Shown: positions 1 to 11,883 of the stretch, in pieces
Position numbering within the stretch: the stretch's first letter is position 1
How the letters are laid out: each line of letters begins with the position of its first letter
Assembly: GCA_027627225.1 (NCBI GenBank)
Contig: JAPFQT010000162.1
Location: 18,501-82,500, forward strand
Reading direction: 5' to 3'
DNA length: 64,000 nucleotides
Source: Congeria kusceri
Lineage: Eukaryota > Mollusca > Bivalvia > Myida > Dreissenidae
Program-made: the position numbers and the translations under genes
The notes under the pieces: generated by a model
What the model was told of the DNA's origin: nothing
The model's database searches: none
Seen by the model: the letters and a program-made list of their open reading frames with translations, nothing else

Positions 1-435
1 TTAACAAACGATTTAATCAACATTCGTTAGAATTTGGATGAAATTATTTATTGAAATTAGACACTAAAATTGTGAATTGTATGTTAACTCTGAATAAACT
101 GCTACATGTATTATACATTAAGATTAAAATGCTTGATACGCAAATTTACATTTAATATGAAACGCAATTGGCCGTTAAAACTTTCAGCAACAGGGCCCAG
201 ATATTGCTTTTCATTGAACAGATATACTTTCATTTTTAAAATTCATGACATTTGTAGTACTTGAATTCATCAATGCCAATTTGGAATATAATAACTTGAC
301 AACAAATACATACACAAATAATACAACAGCCAACATTAAACGTGAAATGAATAAAAATGCATTCTTACAATAAATTTTAACATATAGATCTACATGGTTC
401 TTGACAAATATATATCAAGAGCTGTTTTAAATCAG
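1..435. other. No gene or named repeat seen
   Basis: AT-rich sequence without a usable open frame on either strand. It ends where the inverted terminus of the next element begins. Confidence 0.6.
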
Positions 436-1180
436 TTATGCCCCCTCTATGTTAAAATAGCTAAAAAGGCTAATTTTATATAATTCAAGGGTCATAACTC
501 CATAGTTACTGGGTCGATTTGTTTGATTATCAAACTTTACTGAGATAAGATGCCCACAAAGATTTTCACGAGGTTTGGTGAAGATCGGCTATGAACTGTT
601 GGACTTAGAGAATGGAAACGGCTAAAAATGCCAATTTAAGATAATTCAAGGGCCATAAGTCCACAATTCCGAGGGCGATTTGCCTTATTATTAACTTGGC
701 CAATATATTGTGCCCACAAATATGTTCAAGAAGTTTGGTGAAAAGATTGGATTAACATTGTTGGACTTAGAGAGCCGAAACTGCTAAATAGGCCAGTTTC
801 AGATAATTCAAGGGCAATTACTCCACAATGCATGGAGCGATTTGGCTGATTATCAAACTAGACCTATATATTATTACTAAAACCATTTTCATGAAGTTTG
901 GTGAAGACTGGATGAAAACTGTTGGACTTAGAGAGCGTAAATGGCTAAAAGGGCTAATTTTAGATAATTCAAGGGCCATGGCTCCACAATTCCCAGGGCG
1001 ATTTGGTTGATTATTGAAATTGACCTAGATATTATGCCCAGGAACATTTTCATGAAGTTTGGTGAAGATGAAATGAAAACTACTGAACTTGGAGAGCGGA
1101 AACAAAAGTGGTCTACTGACCGACCGACCAACCGACATTAGCAAACCAATATACTCCGCCATCATAGATGGGGGGCATAA
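436..1180. mobile_element. TIR element with four 161-bp tandem monomers
   Basis: The left end (436-450) and right end (1164-1180) are inverted copies of TTATGCCCCC followed by a TCTAT block, differing by a small indel. Between them is a tandem array. The anchor taattcaaggg recurs at about 481, 642, 804 and 965, giving a 161-162-bp period. Each monomer also carries a GTTGGACTTAGAGAG block and a GAAGTTTGGTGAAGA block. A GACCGACC simple tail precedes the right end. No transposase frame is present, so it is non-autonomous. Bivalve genomes have abundant elements of this design with ~160-bp cores; the exact family is not assigned. Confidence 0.75.
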
Positions 1181-1560
1181 ATAACTTAACTGTTAAATAC
1201 TTTAAGCTAATACTCATAAAGTGCAAAAAGGGAATTTTTGTTTTTTGAAAAGCATTATTACATGTTTATATTCTACTTTGTTATAAAACATTAATTAATT
1301 CGTTTGCTACAAATGATCACTTAGATTATGCACTAACTTGATTTGATGAAAAACTGCTGGGATTGTTTATGAAAATTCCTCTATCCTAATTAGTTTTTGT
1401 ACACTTTTGGTCCATTTTAAAAAAAGCTTATATTCTGAGCGGATTTCAAAGGTAAATATTGGGGAAAAATATACACTCTTTAAGCAGGGGAATGGGGCCA
1501 AATTTCGGCCCCAAATAGGCCCTAAAATCACTGGCTTTGCACACTCATCAATATAATTTG
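1181..1560. other. No gene seen
   Basis: AT-rich spacer. Nothing coding or repetitive is recognised. Confidence 0.5.
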
Positions 1561-1746
1561 ACCTTTGAACTTTAAGTGTGACCTTGACCTTGAACCATGG
1601 GATCTGGTTCTCGAAACACAGCGTTACAACATGCTTAACACTTCCGCCAAGTTATTTGAAACGCCTTCCTTGCTGGACAAAATTATCATCCGGACAGGGT
1701 CTATCAGACTTTAAGCTGACAATAGACCCTGCTCCCCCCCCCCCCA
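1561..1746 (+). repeat. Single TGACCTTGACC-type monomer plus poly-C run
   Basis: One copy of the monomer that is tandem at 3.16-3.72 kb. It has the same order of blocks: TGACCTTGACCTTG near 1579, GGGATCTGGTTCT, ATGCTTAACACTTC, AAGTTATTTGAAA and a final CCGGACAGG block. A poly-C run follows at about 1734-1744. The frame across it is a chance open stretch. Confidence 0.65.
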
Positions 1747-2029
1747 CCCAGCAAGCATATTCGGGACTGTGTTGTTATGAAAGTACCATATCTAAGCTGT
1801 TATTTGGTGGTTGGCTGCACGATGGCTGTTGGTTATTTTTGATGCTACGTCATGTTAAAATATGTTACCATTTTTTAAAAGATAACAAATGGTAGAAGTA
1901 CCCATAGCAAGGTTTATATTGTACAAGAAATTAATTTATAGGTCTTGTTTTTATTCGAACAGCACAAGTGATTTGTGAGATTCAAGTACACTATCAGTTA
2001 TTTGTGCATTTTAGGTATCATATTAATCA

Positions 2030-2465
2030 TTTTTAGGTCGACTGTTCGAAGAATAAGTGAGCTTTCCTAATAGCGACAGTGTACACTTCTGAATTTTGTT
2101 TATATTTACAAGTTTTGTAACTGCAAAATTACATAAGTTATTCACTTGAAACTTGGAATATATTGTGTCATCAACTCCAGCATCAGAAGCAACATTTCCC
2201 ATAACTCTGTTTTGTATTGTGACTGAGTTATGTCCCATTTCACATAGATTTTCTGATTAAAGTTTATATTCAAAACTCTTATATCTGCAAAACTACACAA
2301 GTTATCAACTACAAAAGGTTTCCACTTGAAACTTTAATTTGATGAAATAATTACTATAACTCAGTTTTGTATTTCAACAAATTTATACCCCTTCCACTCC
2401 CAGAATACGTACCAACTGAAATACTTTGAAATTTCTAGAGCGCTGTCCTCTGACAGCTCTTGTTT
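2030..2465 (-). repeat. Dispersed element, minus orientation
   Basis: Two degenerate internal repeats (ACTGCAAAATTACA near 2120 and CTGCAAAACTACACAAG near 2285) lead to a terminus at 2441-2465 that reads, on the minus strand, ACAAGAGCTGTCAGAGGACAG. The same terminus opens the partial element at 4528. Gap 1747-2029 holds nothing recognised. Confidence 0.55.
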
Positions 2466-3159
2466 TACATAAAATGCATTTAACTTTGGTGATTGTGTAT
2501 TACGTAATCAAAAAATAAATGCAGTGAAATGTATGATAAAAGAAACCTTAATTTATTTACTCAATTAAGATGATACTGTAAAAGTGTGTATATAATGTGT
2601 ATACTATGTGCAGAAACGATAAACTCATTACAAAAGAAACATTCACTAATTCCATGTTTTATTTATAGTGATTATATAATCTTTTTTTCCAACAATTCAG
2701 CCACCCCTGGTTATTCAACCACCCAATATAATGGAAATTAATTGTTATTTCTTATAAAACTTGAGTTAGTTATCTGTATTGAGAACATTCCATTACATAA
2801 TTATTTTTTTTGTAATTGAAAATTTAGATTTTGTCTGAGGAAAATAATTTTTTTTTTAGAAAATTTTCTAAAATTGCTACACACTTTGTGAATAACCCAA
2901 AACATACATTTTCAAACAGCGTGTTAGTGTTTGTAAGTCTAATATAGAATACTTTTAATGAATAATATCAAAATTGTTACAAAATTTTAGTGTTTTCCTA
3001 TCAAAATGAAGACTGTCCGAAATTGTAGGAAACATCTAAGATAAATCATAGATGCTAGGGTGCGTTGTTTGAAGTGGTCGGTAGCTAAGTGAATGGCTAA
3101 TCTCTAAATTATCCGGCCGTTATTTTGTAGGTAAACGTCTCACTGGTTATATGGTTTAA
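2466..3159. other. No gene seen
   Basis: AT-rich with poly-T runs (about 2690 and 2850). No coding signal. Confidence 0.5.
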
Positions 3160-3720
3160 ATTTAATTCTTATATTTGACTTTAGACTTTTAAGTACGACC
3201 TTGACCTTGGACCTAGGGACCTGATTCTTGCGCGCGACACACCATCTCATCATGCTTAACACTTCTGGCAAGTTATTTGAAAATATGTCCATGTCAGACA
3301 AAATTATCCTCCAGACTTTTTTTTGACCTTTGACCTTAAACTGTGATCTTGACCGTGGACTTAGCTTAAAGCGCGACACACTGTCTTATATCACTTCTAC
3401 CAAGTTATTTGAAAATGCTGAATCTTAACATGAATTTTAACATGAATACATATATTTGACCTGTGACCTTTAAGTGTGACCTTGACCTTGGACCATGGGA
3501 TCTGGTTCTTGCATGTGACATACCGCCTCAGAATGCTTATCACTTCTGAAAAGTAATTCGAAGGGTTAGGGTTAATCCTCCTACCCTGCTGGATAAAATT
3601 ATGCACCGGACAAGGTCTATGGCTTATATTCTTATATTTGACCTGTGACTTTTAAGTGTGACCTTGACCTTTGACCTAGAGATCTAGAGTTCTTGCACAA
3701 GACTCCTTGTCTTACCATGC
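3160..3720 (+). repeat. Four tandem TGACCTTGACC-rich monomers
   Basis: Direct repeat with TGACCTTGACC-like cores near 3196, 3345, 3478 and 3659, so spacing is irregular (about 130-180 bp). Each monomer continues with CTGGTTCTTGC, GCTTAACACTTCT and AAGTTATTTGAAAAT blocks. On the minus strand the cores read as AGGTCA half-sites. Those at 3324-3336 and 3659-3677 form perfect direct repeats with one-base spacing. Short open frames on the minus strand here are repeat shadows. Confidence 0.75.
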
Positions 3721-4510
3721 TTATGCAAATTGAATGAACATTGCTGGATATAGAGAGCGGAAACCACTAAAAATACCAATTTCAGATAATTCAAGGGCAA
3801 TAACTCAACAATACCTGGAGCGATTTGGCTGGTTATTAGACCAATACCGCGCCATCTTCAATAGGGGGCATAAACATCAATTTTGGTGAAGATAAGATGA
3901 AAACTGCTAAAACGGTCAATTTTAGTTAAATAAAGGGCCATTACTCTGCAGTTCCTGTGGCAATTTAGATGATCATAAAACTTGTCTAAGATATTATAAT
4001 CTCAGACATTTTATTCAAGTTTGGTTAAGATCAGAACGGAAACAGCTAAAAAAGTTAATTCTAGATAATTAAAGGGCCATAACTCTACAGCTACTTGAAC
4101 GATTTGGTTGATTATCCAACTTCACCGTGATATTATGCCAACAAAGATTTCCACTAAGTTTGATGAAGATCAGATGACAATTGTTGGACTTGAGAGTGAA
4201 AGAGTGGAAACGGCTAAAAGGGCCAATATTAAATAATTCAAGGACCATAACTCGACAATGTCTAGTGCGATTTGGCTGATCATTGCGCTTGGCAAAGAAC
4301 TTGACTGAGATATTTTATTACAAACATTTTCATAAAGGTTGGCTGATTATCAAACTTGGCCTAGATTATGCCCACAAACATGTTCATGAAGTTTGGTGAA
4401 GATAAGATGAAAATTGTTGGACTAAGTGAGCGGAAACGAATATGAATACCAACCAACAAACCTTAGCAAACCAATATACCCTGCCATCTTTGATGTGGGG
4501 CATAGTTAAT
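3721..4510. mobile_element. Degraded copies of the 161-bp-monomer TIR element
   Basis: Related to the element at 436-1180. taattcaaggg-like anchors lie near 3787, 3917, 4066 and 4234, less regular than in the first copy. A GGGGGCATAA terminus near 3861-3871 and a second GGGGCATA terminus near 4497-4505 suggest two adjoining copies, each preceded by AGCAAACCAATA or a similar block. No transposase. Confidence 0.65.
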
Positions 4511-4527
4511 AGCTTGATTATTAACAA

Positions 4528-4810
4528 GAGCTGTTTCAGGACAGCGCACTCGATATGTTTGTACTGTTGCACGCAAACCTTAACCTGAACGTTTTAAGTA
4601 CAAAAAGAGGCAAAATTTTGCTAAATTACAGGTCAGAGTTAAGACCCTTGGTCAATGACCTTACATAATGACCCTGAAGACATGTGTGAAGTTTCAGTTG
4701 AATATCTGTAGTAGATATAGAGATACGGAGTTGTTGCACGCAAACTTTAACCTGAATGTCTAACTACGAAAAGGGGCATAATTCTACTAAATTTCAGGTC
4801 ACATATATAT
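4528..4810 (+). repeat. Partial dispersed element
   Basis: It begins with ACAAGAGCTGTTTCAGGACA, the terminus that ends the element at 2465 in opposite orientation. TTGCACGCAAAC blocks at about 4567 and 4734 show two monomers of about 167 bp, the second truncated. Confidence 0.55.
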
Positions 4811-5802
4811 ATTTTTACATCTACCCTTTAAATGTAAGTCAGATCAGTTTAATAACCTACATTGTACTGACATAATTATAGACATTGACATTGAAAGTGT
4901 AATTGTGCAGTTTAGCTTGCAAAAATGACAGAAAATAAGACTTAGTTTGTTTCAGCTCAACTTGAGAGTAAAATGTTCGAAGTAAAGAATTGTTTTGTCA
5001 GTTATCCTAAAATGCAGGTCTGCATTACTTCATTACTTTATAAGTACAATGTATCTAATAATGCTCAAAATACACCCTATTCACTTTTTGTTTAAATCCT
5101 ATAGTAGGGTGGGGTCTGGGGTGCCTGCATACCTGAAACAATATTGCGAATCCACATGAATATATGGATAGCTACGACCCTGAAATTTCGTCAACTGTGC
5201 GCTCCCCCGAAACTTTTCAAGGGGCATATAACAAATTTGGCCACTGTGCAACCGTACAAGCGGATAAACTTAAGTTTTACAAGGCTAATGCACTCCCAGC
5301 TGAGCTAAATGTCTTTAATTTAATTCATGAGGTGAATTACACACTCACGGCAATTGTTATTATTATTACTTGTGGGTTCTTTGAGGAAATTACTTGTTTT
5401 GTTTCCCCCCAAAACAATCCCTGCTATGCAGACAATGAAGGACTTAAACATGGGGCATTTGTTTTTGCAAAACCAGTGTGCTTTTCCTCTATCATAACCA
5501 TGTTTTTTTAACTACTAGTATATCTAAGCAATTCACAAATTCTATGTCACCAATGCAATTTACAACACTTTCTCATCTAACACAATGGTTAATGTGTTGT
5601 GTCACCTTGGCACCCATTTATTCGACAGTCATACCGGGACGATATCATGTGTCTGTAAGATTAATCATGACAGGGTTACAATCTTAAAATGTAATATAGA
5701 AGCCTAAGTATTCATTTCCAACATTTGTGTCATTTTATACCACCATGGTTTGATTAAACTAGCCAAATCCTGCTTCAACATGATAAACATGTCTTTTTAT
5801 AC
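4811..5802. other. No gene supported
   Basis: Contains a 115-codon open frame (5164-5511, plus strand) without a recognisable domain, splice support or biased composition. I treat it as chance. A GCGCTCCCCCGAAAC block at about 5200 resembles, inverted, the repeat tail near 24540. Confidence 0.45.
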
Positions 5803-5806
5803 TTAA

Positions 5807-6292
5807 AGGGACTATGTCAACAAAAAAGTGATCCCTTTCAGCAATTTAAATGTTTTTATGTTAAAGAAATCAGCAATAAAAAGGCGTATACAATATGTAA
5901 CGTATGAATAATTTACTACATTATAAGAATTTTGATTAAAAAAAACAACAACAAAAAACAACCTGAGTGGGTATCGAACTCACGAAGACGGAGTCGTAAG
6001 AACAAATGACAGTAGACCGCTGTAACCAACTGCGCTATTCTGACTTGTGAAATGAATGGCCATACTATGATTGCATATGAAACCCGCAAATATGACGTCA
6101 AAGTGTAAACAATAAAAGGGCCAAACAAACACATCCCAAATTATATAATGATTTTTCTCTCAGAATGCATAAACTCTTTTTCCGTTATATATACATTATT
6201 TCAACCTTTATTATATGCTAATAGTAATATTAAATTTTCAGATTTTGTTCTGCAATTGCCCCTTTGGGGCCCTTTTTATTGACATAGTCCCT
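5807..6292. mobile_element. TTAA-flanked TIR element carrying a tRNA-like segment
   Basis: Both ends are AGGGACTATGTCAA followed by an A-rich stretch, inverted: 5807-5826 against 6273-6292, 19 of 20 bases identical. TTAA lies immediately outside each end (5803-5806 and 6293-6296), the target duplication expected of piggyBac-type or similar transposases. At 486 bp it has no transposase and is a MITE. Its unusual content is an internal tRNA-like segment with both Pol III promoter boxes on the minus strand. Confidence 0.8.
5963..6044 (-). repeat. tRNA-like (SINE-head) segment with A and B boxes
   Basis: On the minus strand 6037-6023 reads TAGCGCAGTTGGTTA, a good Pol III A box. 5983-5969 reads GTGAGTTCGATACCC, a B box with T-arm pairing. 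Spacing is tRNA-like. A clean acceptor stem is not evident, so a tRNA-derived SINE head is more likely than a functional tRNA gene. Confidence 0.7.
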
Positions 6293-6344
6293 TTAAAACA
6301 CACTTAATTAAAGTAGGCAGGACAAACCAGTTATAAAAGATATG

Positions 6345-6530
6345 TAACTCCAGTTGGGTCAGCGGTATCAACCCTTATTTACATCCATTTAAGTCCATAT
6401 TTCTGGCAAATTTCCACACAATACATGTCGAGGATTGAGCATAGAACTTCAGCTGTGTCAGCAGTATCAACCCTTATTTACATCCTTTAAAGTCCACATT
6501 TCTGGCAAATTACCACACAACACAACCCAT
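6345..6530. repeat. Two-copy 99-bp tandem repeat
   Basis: GTATCAACCCTTATTTACAT recurs with a 99-bp shift (about 6366 and 6465), together with the flanking blocks AAGTCCA.ATTTCTGGCAAA and CCACACAA. Degenerate but clear. Confidence 0.6.
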
Positions 6531-6895
6531 GTACTATTGAGAGGTGGGCTTTACAACCACAACCCTGAAGTATTAGGCACTTGGAAAGCTTTTTTACTAC
6601 TTGTCATATTGGATGTATGTTTTGTAAACAACGGAACTCTGGAAGTTAAATCGACCAATTGGCTAAATGGCCCACAGACCATAGAAATTTTACAACAACC
6701 TGAAAAATATAAATAGCTGAAAATGTCTCGAGAATCTTTTGAAATCAATTTGAAAAACGTTTTATAATGAGTAAACCAGTATGATTTGAACTTTGGTTAT
6801 TTGTTTAATGTTATTCCAGTCAGTTTTCTTTATTAATATTGTGTTTTACTCGATGTTTAGCTCGAATGTGTAAAAAGCCTGTGGCTTATAGAGAA
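6531..6895. other. No gene seen
   Basis: Short overlapping frames on both strands with no recognised domain. Probably noncoding. Confidence 0.4.
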
Positions 6896-6967
6896 ACTCT
6901 CAAGTCCTTTTCTTGGGTAGAACCAGTACTTGGTGTCTCTTGAGAAAGATCATTCTAAGGCTCTCCA

Positions 6968-7040
6968 AGTCGGGATAGAACTTGCGACCTCACAATTTCA
7001 AGGTGGACACCATATGCATTACACCACTGCAACTCTAATT
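6968..7040 (-). repeat. tRNA-derived SINE fragment
   Basis: The minus strand has TGGTGTAATGCATATGG (7026-7010), an A-box-like block, and GGTCGCAAGTTCTATCCCG (6990-6971), B-box-like with T-arm pairing. Flanking CTCTCAAG and CTCTCCAAG blocks suggest the rest of a SINE body to about 6895. Confidence 0.55.
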
Positions 7041-7045
7041 TAATT

Positions 7046-8229
7046 AGAAATTTGATTTTTATCCGAACCTTGCTATTTGGAATAATCTATCAATTTATCG
7101 CTATTTCGAACCCATTATTCGGGTCCCAACACCTGTTTTAGTGCATTAAATCAACTGGTAATTCGAAGTAGGAATAATGAAGATCGAAATCAATTTTCAC
7201 ACCTTTATTGTTATTATCAGCATTTGTCTCTGCTTGATTTTCACACCTTTATTGGGTGAATAATCGATTAATGGAACTGTCAGTATCTTTGTATAATTAT
7301 AGCTTGTCAAGCTATTGCAGCAACAAGCTTGAATAGCAAACCCGGAGTTCAAGTATTTATTAGGTTTTCGTATTTAAGTTGGATTTACGTTTTTTATGTC
7401 ATCTGTTCGCATATACTTGCAACAGATTCAAAATAAAATAACTAGTGCCTTGTATAATAGTCACAATGACTGGTGCAATAAGAAATGAAAAAAACATCAC
7501 TAGTATACATCTTTGCAATTTTAGAAGAGTGATTCATATTAAAAGAATCTAGAAATGTATTATTTGAATAATCATTATTTCGAACTATTTTTATCCGTCC
7601 TGACGACTTCCAAATAACGTTGTTTGGCTGTATTGCGATTCGCATCATCACATTTCGACTGTAGCTACATAGTTGTATCTTAACAAATATGCTCTATAAT
7701 GCATTGACAATTGGTTCCTAGTCACAACACAAAATAAAATTTAAATGAACTAGCCACAGACTTTAGGAATTTTACGATTTTAAGAAATTTACTTAAGGTT
7801 TCACTACGGAGCTTTGTGAAATGGGCCCTGCACACATTCAAACTTTATTAAGGCAAAGACACTTATTATTGTTAAATGTACGCCAAAATGATCAATTACT
7901 GTCAGTATTTAGGAGGAAAGCTCCGACGAACTTGCAAAATGTGATTTATTTACTAAAGCAGACCATGGCAAAGATGGAACAAAGGGCGACAACTATACAA
8001 ACGGTTAAACAACACCAATACTATTGGCGTTGCTGCCTGGATTGGTTACGCGGTTGTAATAGAATATTAAAATAAAATATCCAGAGGCTGGATCCCAGTT
8101 AAGTTACTGCCTTCATAAAGAAACGTTCAATATTATTTGAAAAAAAGCGAATATTTAAAAGAAAAAATTCAAAACGGCAAAAAAAATAATTATGGTCGGG
8201 GGCATAAATACATGATCGGTCGGGTTAGT
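7046..8229. other. No gene supported
   Basis: AT-rich. The frame at 7821-8075 has no domain or splice support. A tract at about 7170-7260 holds a local repeat of TTTTCACACCTTTATTG. Confidence 0.45.
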
Positions 8230-8590
8230 GGAAACAAACAACTTTTTTTAAGGCTAAGGAAAAATGGCCCAAACTCCTGGCGGCCATGTTTTTCAACAGA
8301 ATGGAAACTTTTGAGCAACTTCGGTAGAGAACCACCCAAGGAACATTTCTGTGAAATTATTTGGAAACCCAACCAGTGGTTTCTGTCAAGAAAATTTGCA
8401 AAGTTTTCAATATAGTCATATAAAGCGGAACCCTTTGGGCAACTTTGGTAGATGACTTCCCAAGGAACATTTTTGTGAAGTTTCATCAAAATTGGCCCAC
8501 CGGTCTCAGAAGATAAGTCATTTTAAGGAAAAGTTTACTCTCGCACAGACGCACGCACGACAAAAGAACCGCCATGGAATAAGCTCGTGT
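8230..8590. repeat. Dispersed repeat with ~123-bp internal duplication
   Basis: GAGCAACTTCGGTAGA near 8313 and GGGCAACTTTGGTAGA near 8436 head two copies, each followed by a CCCAAGGAACATTT.TGTGAA block. The end carries ACGCACGCACGAC. The same family appears near 10460-10560 and 20330-20570. Frames on both strands across it are shadows. Confidence 0.6.
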
Positions 8591-9830
8591 GGAGTTTACC
8601 ATGTCTATTTATTTTACGTAAGTAAGTACTTCTTGTAATAAAATTATATTAAATGTTGAGAAAAAGTTGTGTCCAGATTGCATATTAAGAGAGAACTAAA
8701 CCTAACATATTTGTTTACTGCACAGTAACAAAACAATACCACATGTACTGTATATGCACATGGGCACATGTACGGTTCTTATTGTCCCAAGTCAAAACTG
8801 AATGTACCCGTTGCTGTAGGATAAACAACCAAATACATACTATTTACAAACAACAATGGTGAATTAAATAAACAACAAAAACATTTGCCCAAATACTGAC
8901 CAATAGATATTTTACCTGCTTTTAAAATAACACCTTTAAGATACATTAACCCAGTTTCAGAAACGAACCTGATATTATGAAACTAATGGTTGAAGAAAAA
9001 TCAGACTGTATAAGAATAGATGACATCAAATGCGATTAAAATGCAAAGCACTTAAACCGGATAGTTTTCTTTCATGCCCCAAAATGAAAACACCGATCTC
9101 AATTTTCGCATAAAATGTTAAATGTTTGACTTATGGACAAAATAGGTATCATTTTAACCACCTTTGACATATATGCTGTCGGAAAATGTGGTCCATCATA
9201 TATATTTACATTTTTACTGAATACATGAATAAAGAAAGGAAAATAATGTAGAAAATTTGAAAAAGCTAGTCAGTTGATACATTTGAAGTGTAGATATTTG
9301 AGAACAATTCATCGGGATTTGTCATGGAGTTATTTCAATTTAATACTGCTTGTGTAGCATCACATGTCACCAAAAACTTCATAAATTAACATTATTATTA
9401 TACTTACAATTATTTATATATCTAAAGTAATATAGTACCAAAAGATGTAATCGGAGCAGGATGTGCTTCAAGAAATGATTGTTCAGACAAACAGCAGACA
9501 CCTGCACCTGTTGGGGTGTAACAATATCACTGACTCATATCGTGATACATCGTAATATTTTGCGATGTACTGCAATATATTGCCCATATCAAAATGAGGT
9601 TTTCTTACATATCTCACTAAAAAAACAGAGAAAATGCATTTATTAAACACTATTATCATTGTATTAATATCAGTCAATAAAATATTCTACACTATTAAAC
9701 AAATATTTGCAAGATGTTAAATATCAAATTTACAAACTGCTACAAACTATTTACATGTACATACAATTATATACCTTTTCCATGTTCATACTTCAAATGA
9801 GAAATTTGTTTTTATTAGGAATACATGAAG
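8591..9830. other. No gene seen
   Basis: AT-rich. At 9510-9600 a quasi-palindromic block (TATCGTGATACATCGTAATAT) looks like part of an old TIR element. Nothing else is recognised. Confidence 0.45.
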
Positions 9831-9889
9831 ATTTTTAGAGTGTATTTTAGGCAATATAGAAACACACATAAAGTCTCACCTGGGCTGGC

Positions 9890-10560
9890 ATTTATAAAGA
9901 CCCTTAGTAAAAAACTAAGAAAACAAGAGAGCCACATGGTCCGAAAGTACTCACGTGTGTATGAAGATCTCGATCTTGCGATTTGCTATTTAAGTCTATA
10001 TAGACCATGTGACGCCTGGGGCAGGCCAGTTTTGAACAATGCTACATACCAAATACAAAACCTCTGGGCCTTGCAATTTCAGAGAAGATTTTTAAAGCCC
10101 ACTTGCCATATAAGTCAACAGAAACCATGAGACCCCGGGCCGTGGCTTCGTTTTACCCCAGGGGCATAATTAAACAATCTTTGTAGAGGACCACTATACA
10201 ATGTTGCATACCGAATACAAAACGTCTGAGCCTTGAGATTTCAGAGGAGAAGATTTTGCTATTTAAATCTATATACACCATGTGACACCTGGGCTGTGGC
10301 CAGTTTTGAACCAAGGGGAGTAATTTTGACAAACTTCGTAGAGGACCACTTAAGAATGTCACATATTAAATATGAAAGCTCTCAGTCTTCCGGTTTCATA
10401 GGAGAAGATTTTTAAAGTATTAACTTTTAAAAATCTATGTTTAACTTTGGTGACCTACATATGCAGCAGACCGGAACATTTTGAACAAATTTGAAAGAGG
10501 GTCACCCAAGGATCATCCCTGTGAAGTTTGGTGAAATCTGCCCAGTGGTTACTGAGAAAT
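9890..10560. repeat. Degenerate tandem repeat, ~150-bp monomers
   Basis: Recurring order of blocks: ACCATGTGAC.CCTGGG, CCAGTTTTGAAC, GTAGAGGACCACT, ACATACCAAATACAAAA or similar, then ATTTCAGAGGAGAAGATTTT. GTAGAGGACCACT is near 10190 and 10338; AGAAGATTTTTAAAG is near 10085 and 10403. About three to four monomers. The tail (10460-10560) has the CCCAAGGATCAT block shared with 8340. Confidence 0.6.
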
Positions 10561-10589
10561 ATTAAGTATTTCAATGCATTATAATAAAC

Positions 10590-11440
10590 ACAATGTTACA
10601 CAAAACAAACAAGTAAATTTCATGGCACAACACACTAAAAATTATTCCACAGGAACTTGCCAATTCTAGTAGTATGCACAATTTGGCTTGGTGTGAGGTT
10701 CGTGCGCACATAAACCGGTTTAAACCCCCAATGTTTTGCATTGACCGTTCCAAGGCGGTGACCCCAGTTTTATTCATGTGTGTTTTCTGTTTGTTATGTG
10801 TTTTTGTGATGTCCTGTGTATTGTTTTTGGCAAATTGGAGTTTCGCTTTGTTTATATTTTGACACGTTACTGCATTAGATAAAGTTACTAATGTCATTAC
10901 AATTAATAACTGACTTAAATACATTGTCTAAACCAAATTGACAACACTCAGTATCAATGAAGGATTCCTACTTAAATCTGTGAGGACTAAACACATTTGC
11001 CCAATTTTTTCAACTTCCATCCAGTGGCTACAGAGAATTTGTTAAAAGCAAAATACAATATGTTATTAACAAACAGACAACAAACAACTGATGACAAACC
11101 ATGACTGACCTCACCACAGGTGAGCTAAAAATCTGTTCATTGCATTCATGCTATATTTGGAAAGCATGCCACTGAGGCAGCGACTATTGATATGACTATT
11201 GTTGATATCAATGTTATCTTAGCTTTGTAAGACCCCGGGTTGCAATCCTCGACTTAAAAACTATCCCAACCACAGTCACGTCCACTAAGGCAGGAGGGAG
11301 GTCGTTACAGGTCCAGTGTCTGGCTTGAGTTCCATTCCCAATGCTTACTAAACTGAGGCTTGGCTGACCTATCTGTCCTCCACACTTCAACTGTGTATAC
11401 ACAACATAACAATATAAGCTCATGTGGATGATAAGTAGAA
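10590..11440. repeat. Segmental duplication, copy 1
   Basis: Homologous in order to 12262-14140. Shared blocks include AATTTCATGGCACAAC, ACTTCCATCCAGTGG, CATGCCACTGAGGCAGCGAC, CAACTATCCCAAC or similar, GTTACAGGTCCAGTGTC and CTGTGTATACACA. Copy 1 lacks the 1.2-kb insertion found in copy 2 and carries its own ~175-bp insertion at 10691-10865. The minus-strand open frames here lie inside the repeat; the GGGTTGAACCC-type block near 11240 looks like a Pol III B box rather than an exon. Confidence 0.7.
10691..10865. mobile_element. ~175-bp insertion carrying a dispersed repeat
   Basis: Present in copy 1 and absent from the matching site of copy 2, where the flanks join at about 12336. Contains AAACCGGTTTAAACCCCC followed by a TTGACCGTTCCAAGGCGGTG block, which I recall as a very common bivalve dispersed sequence. 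Exact ends are uncertain by a few bases. Confidence 0.55.
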
Positions 11441-11883
11441 AAAATAGTAAGAAATTCATCAAGTTTTCTTGTGATTCTGCGAGTACTCAACAGGCCACCT
11501 GTAGTCGAAGAGAGAAGTGTTCTCATATAAAACAAAGGGGTTTTTGTCAGGAAGATAACACACATACCGATACGATCTTACACACCTATCCTTCAATTAA
11601 ATACTTGTGTTAAATAATTATTAATCAACCATTCACCACACTACTTTAAAATCACGTACCAGTGATTTAAACAATGTCATGGAACGCACATGCAGAATAA
11701 TTGTTCTTATTTTGATTTTATTATATGCAGTCAGCACTAATTCCATGACAATCGCATGGTTAATATAGCAAAAGTATCAACTTATAGTCGACATGTGATG
11801 AACTTAAGTATTTCAAGATTGCTTTGACTACCATGCTGACAGTAAAGCTAGCCATACAATGAGTTATATAATATTAAACAATA

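Noticed and set aside
3140..3606. Minus-strand frames over the TGACCTTGACC array
   Set aside because: Repeat-derived; similar frames would appear at any copy.
5164..5511. 115-codon plus-strand frame
   Set aside because: No domain, no splice signals and no codon bias visible; probably chance.
5963..6044. Functional tRNA gene
   Set aside because: A and B boxes are good but the acceptor stem does not pair cleanly and the segment lies inside a MITE; SINE-like origin preferred.
7821..8075. 84-codon plus-strand frame
   Set aside because: No recognised domain and AT-rich context; not supported.
11214..11565. Minus-strand frames resembling an exon after TATACACAG
   Set aside because: Both duplicate copies contain this block, a GGGTTGAACCC-type B-box-like motif lies inside it, and frames disagree between copies; a tRNA-derived repeat is more likely.
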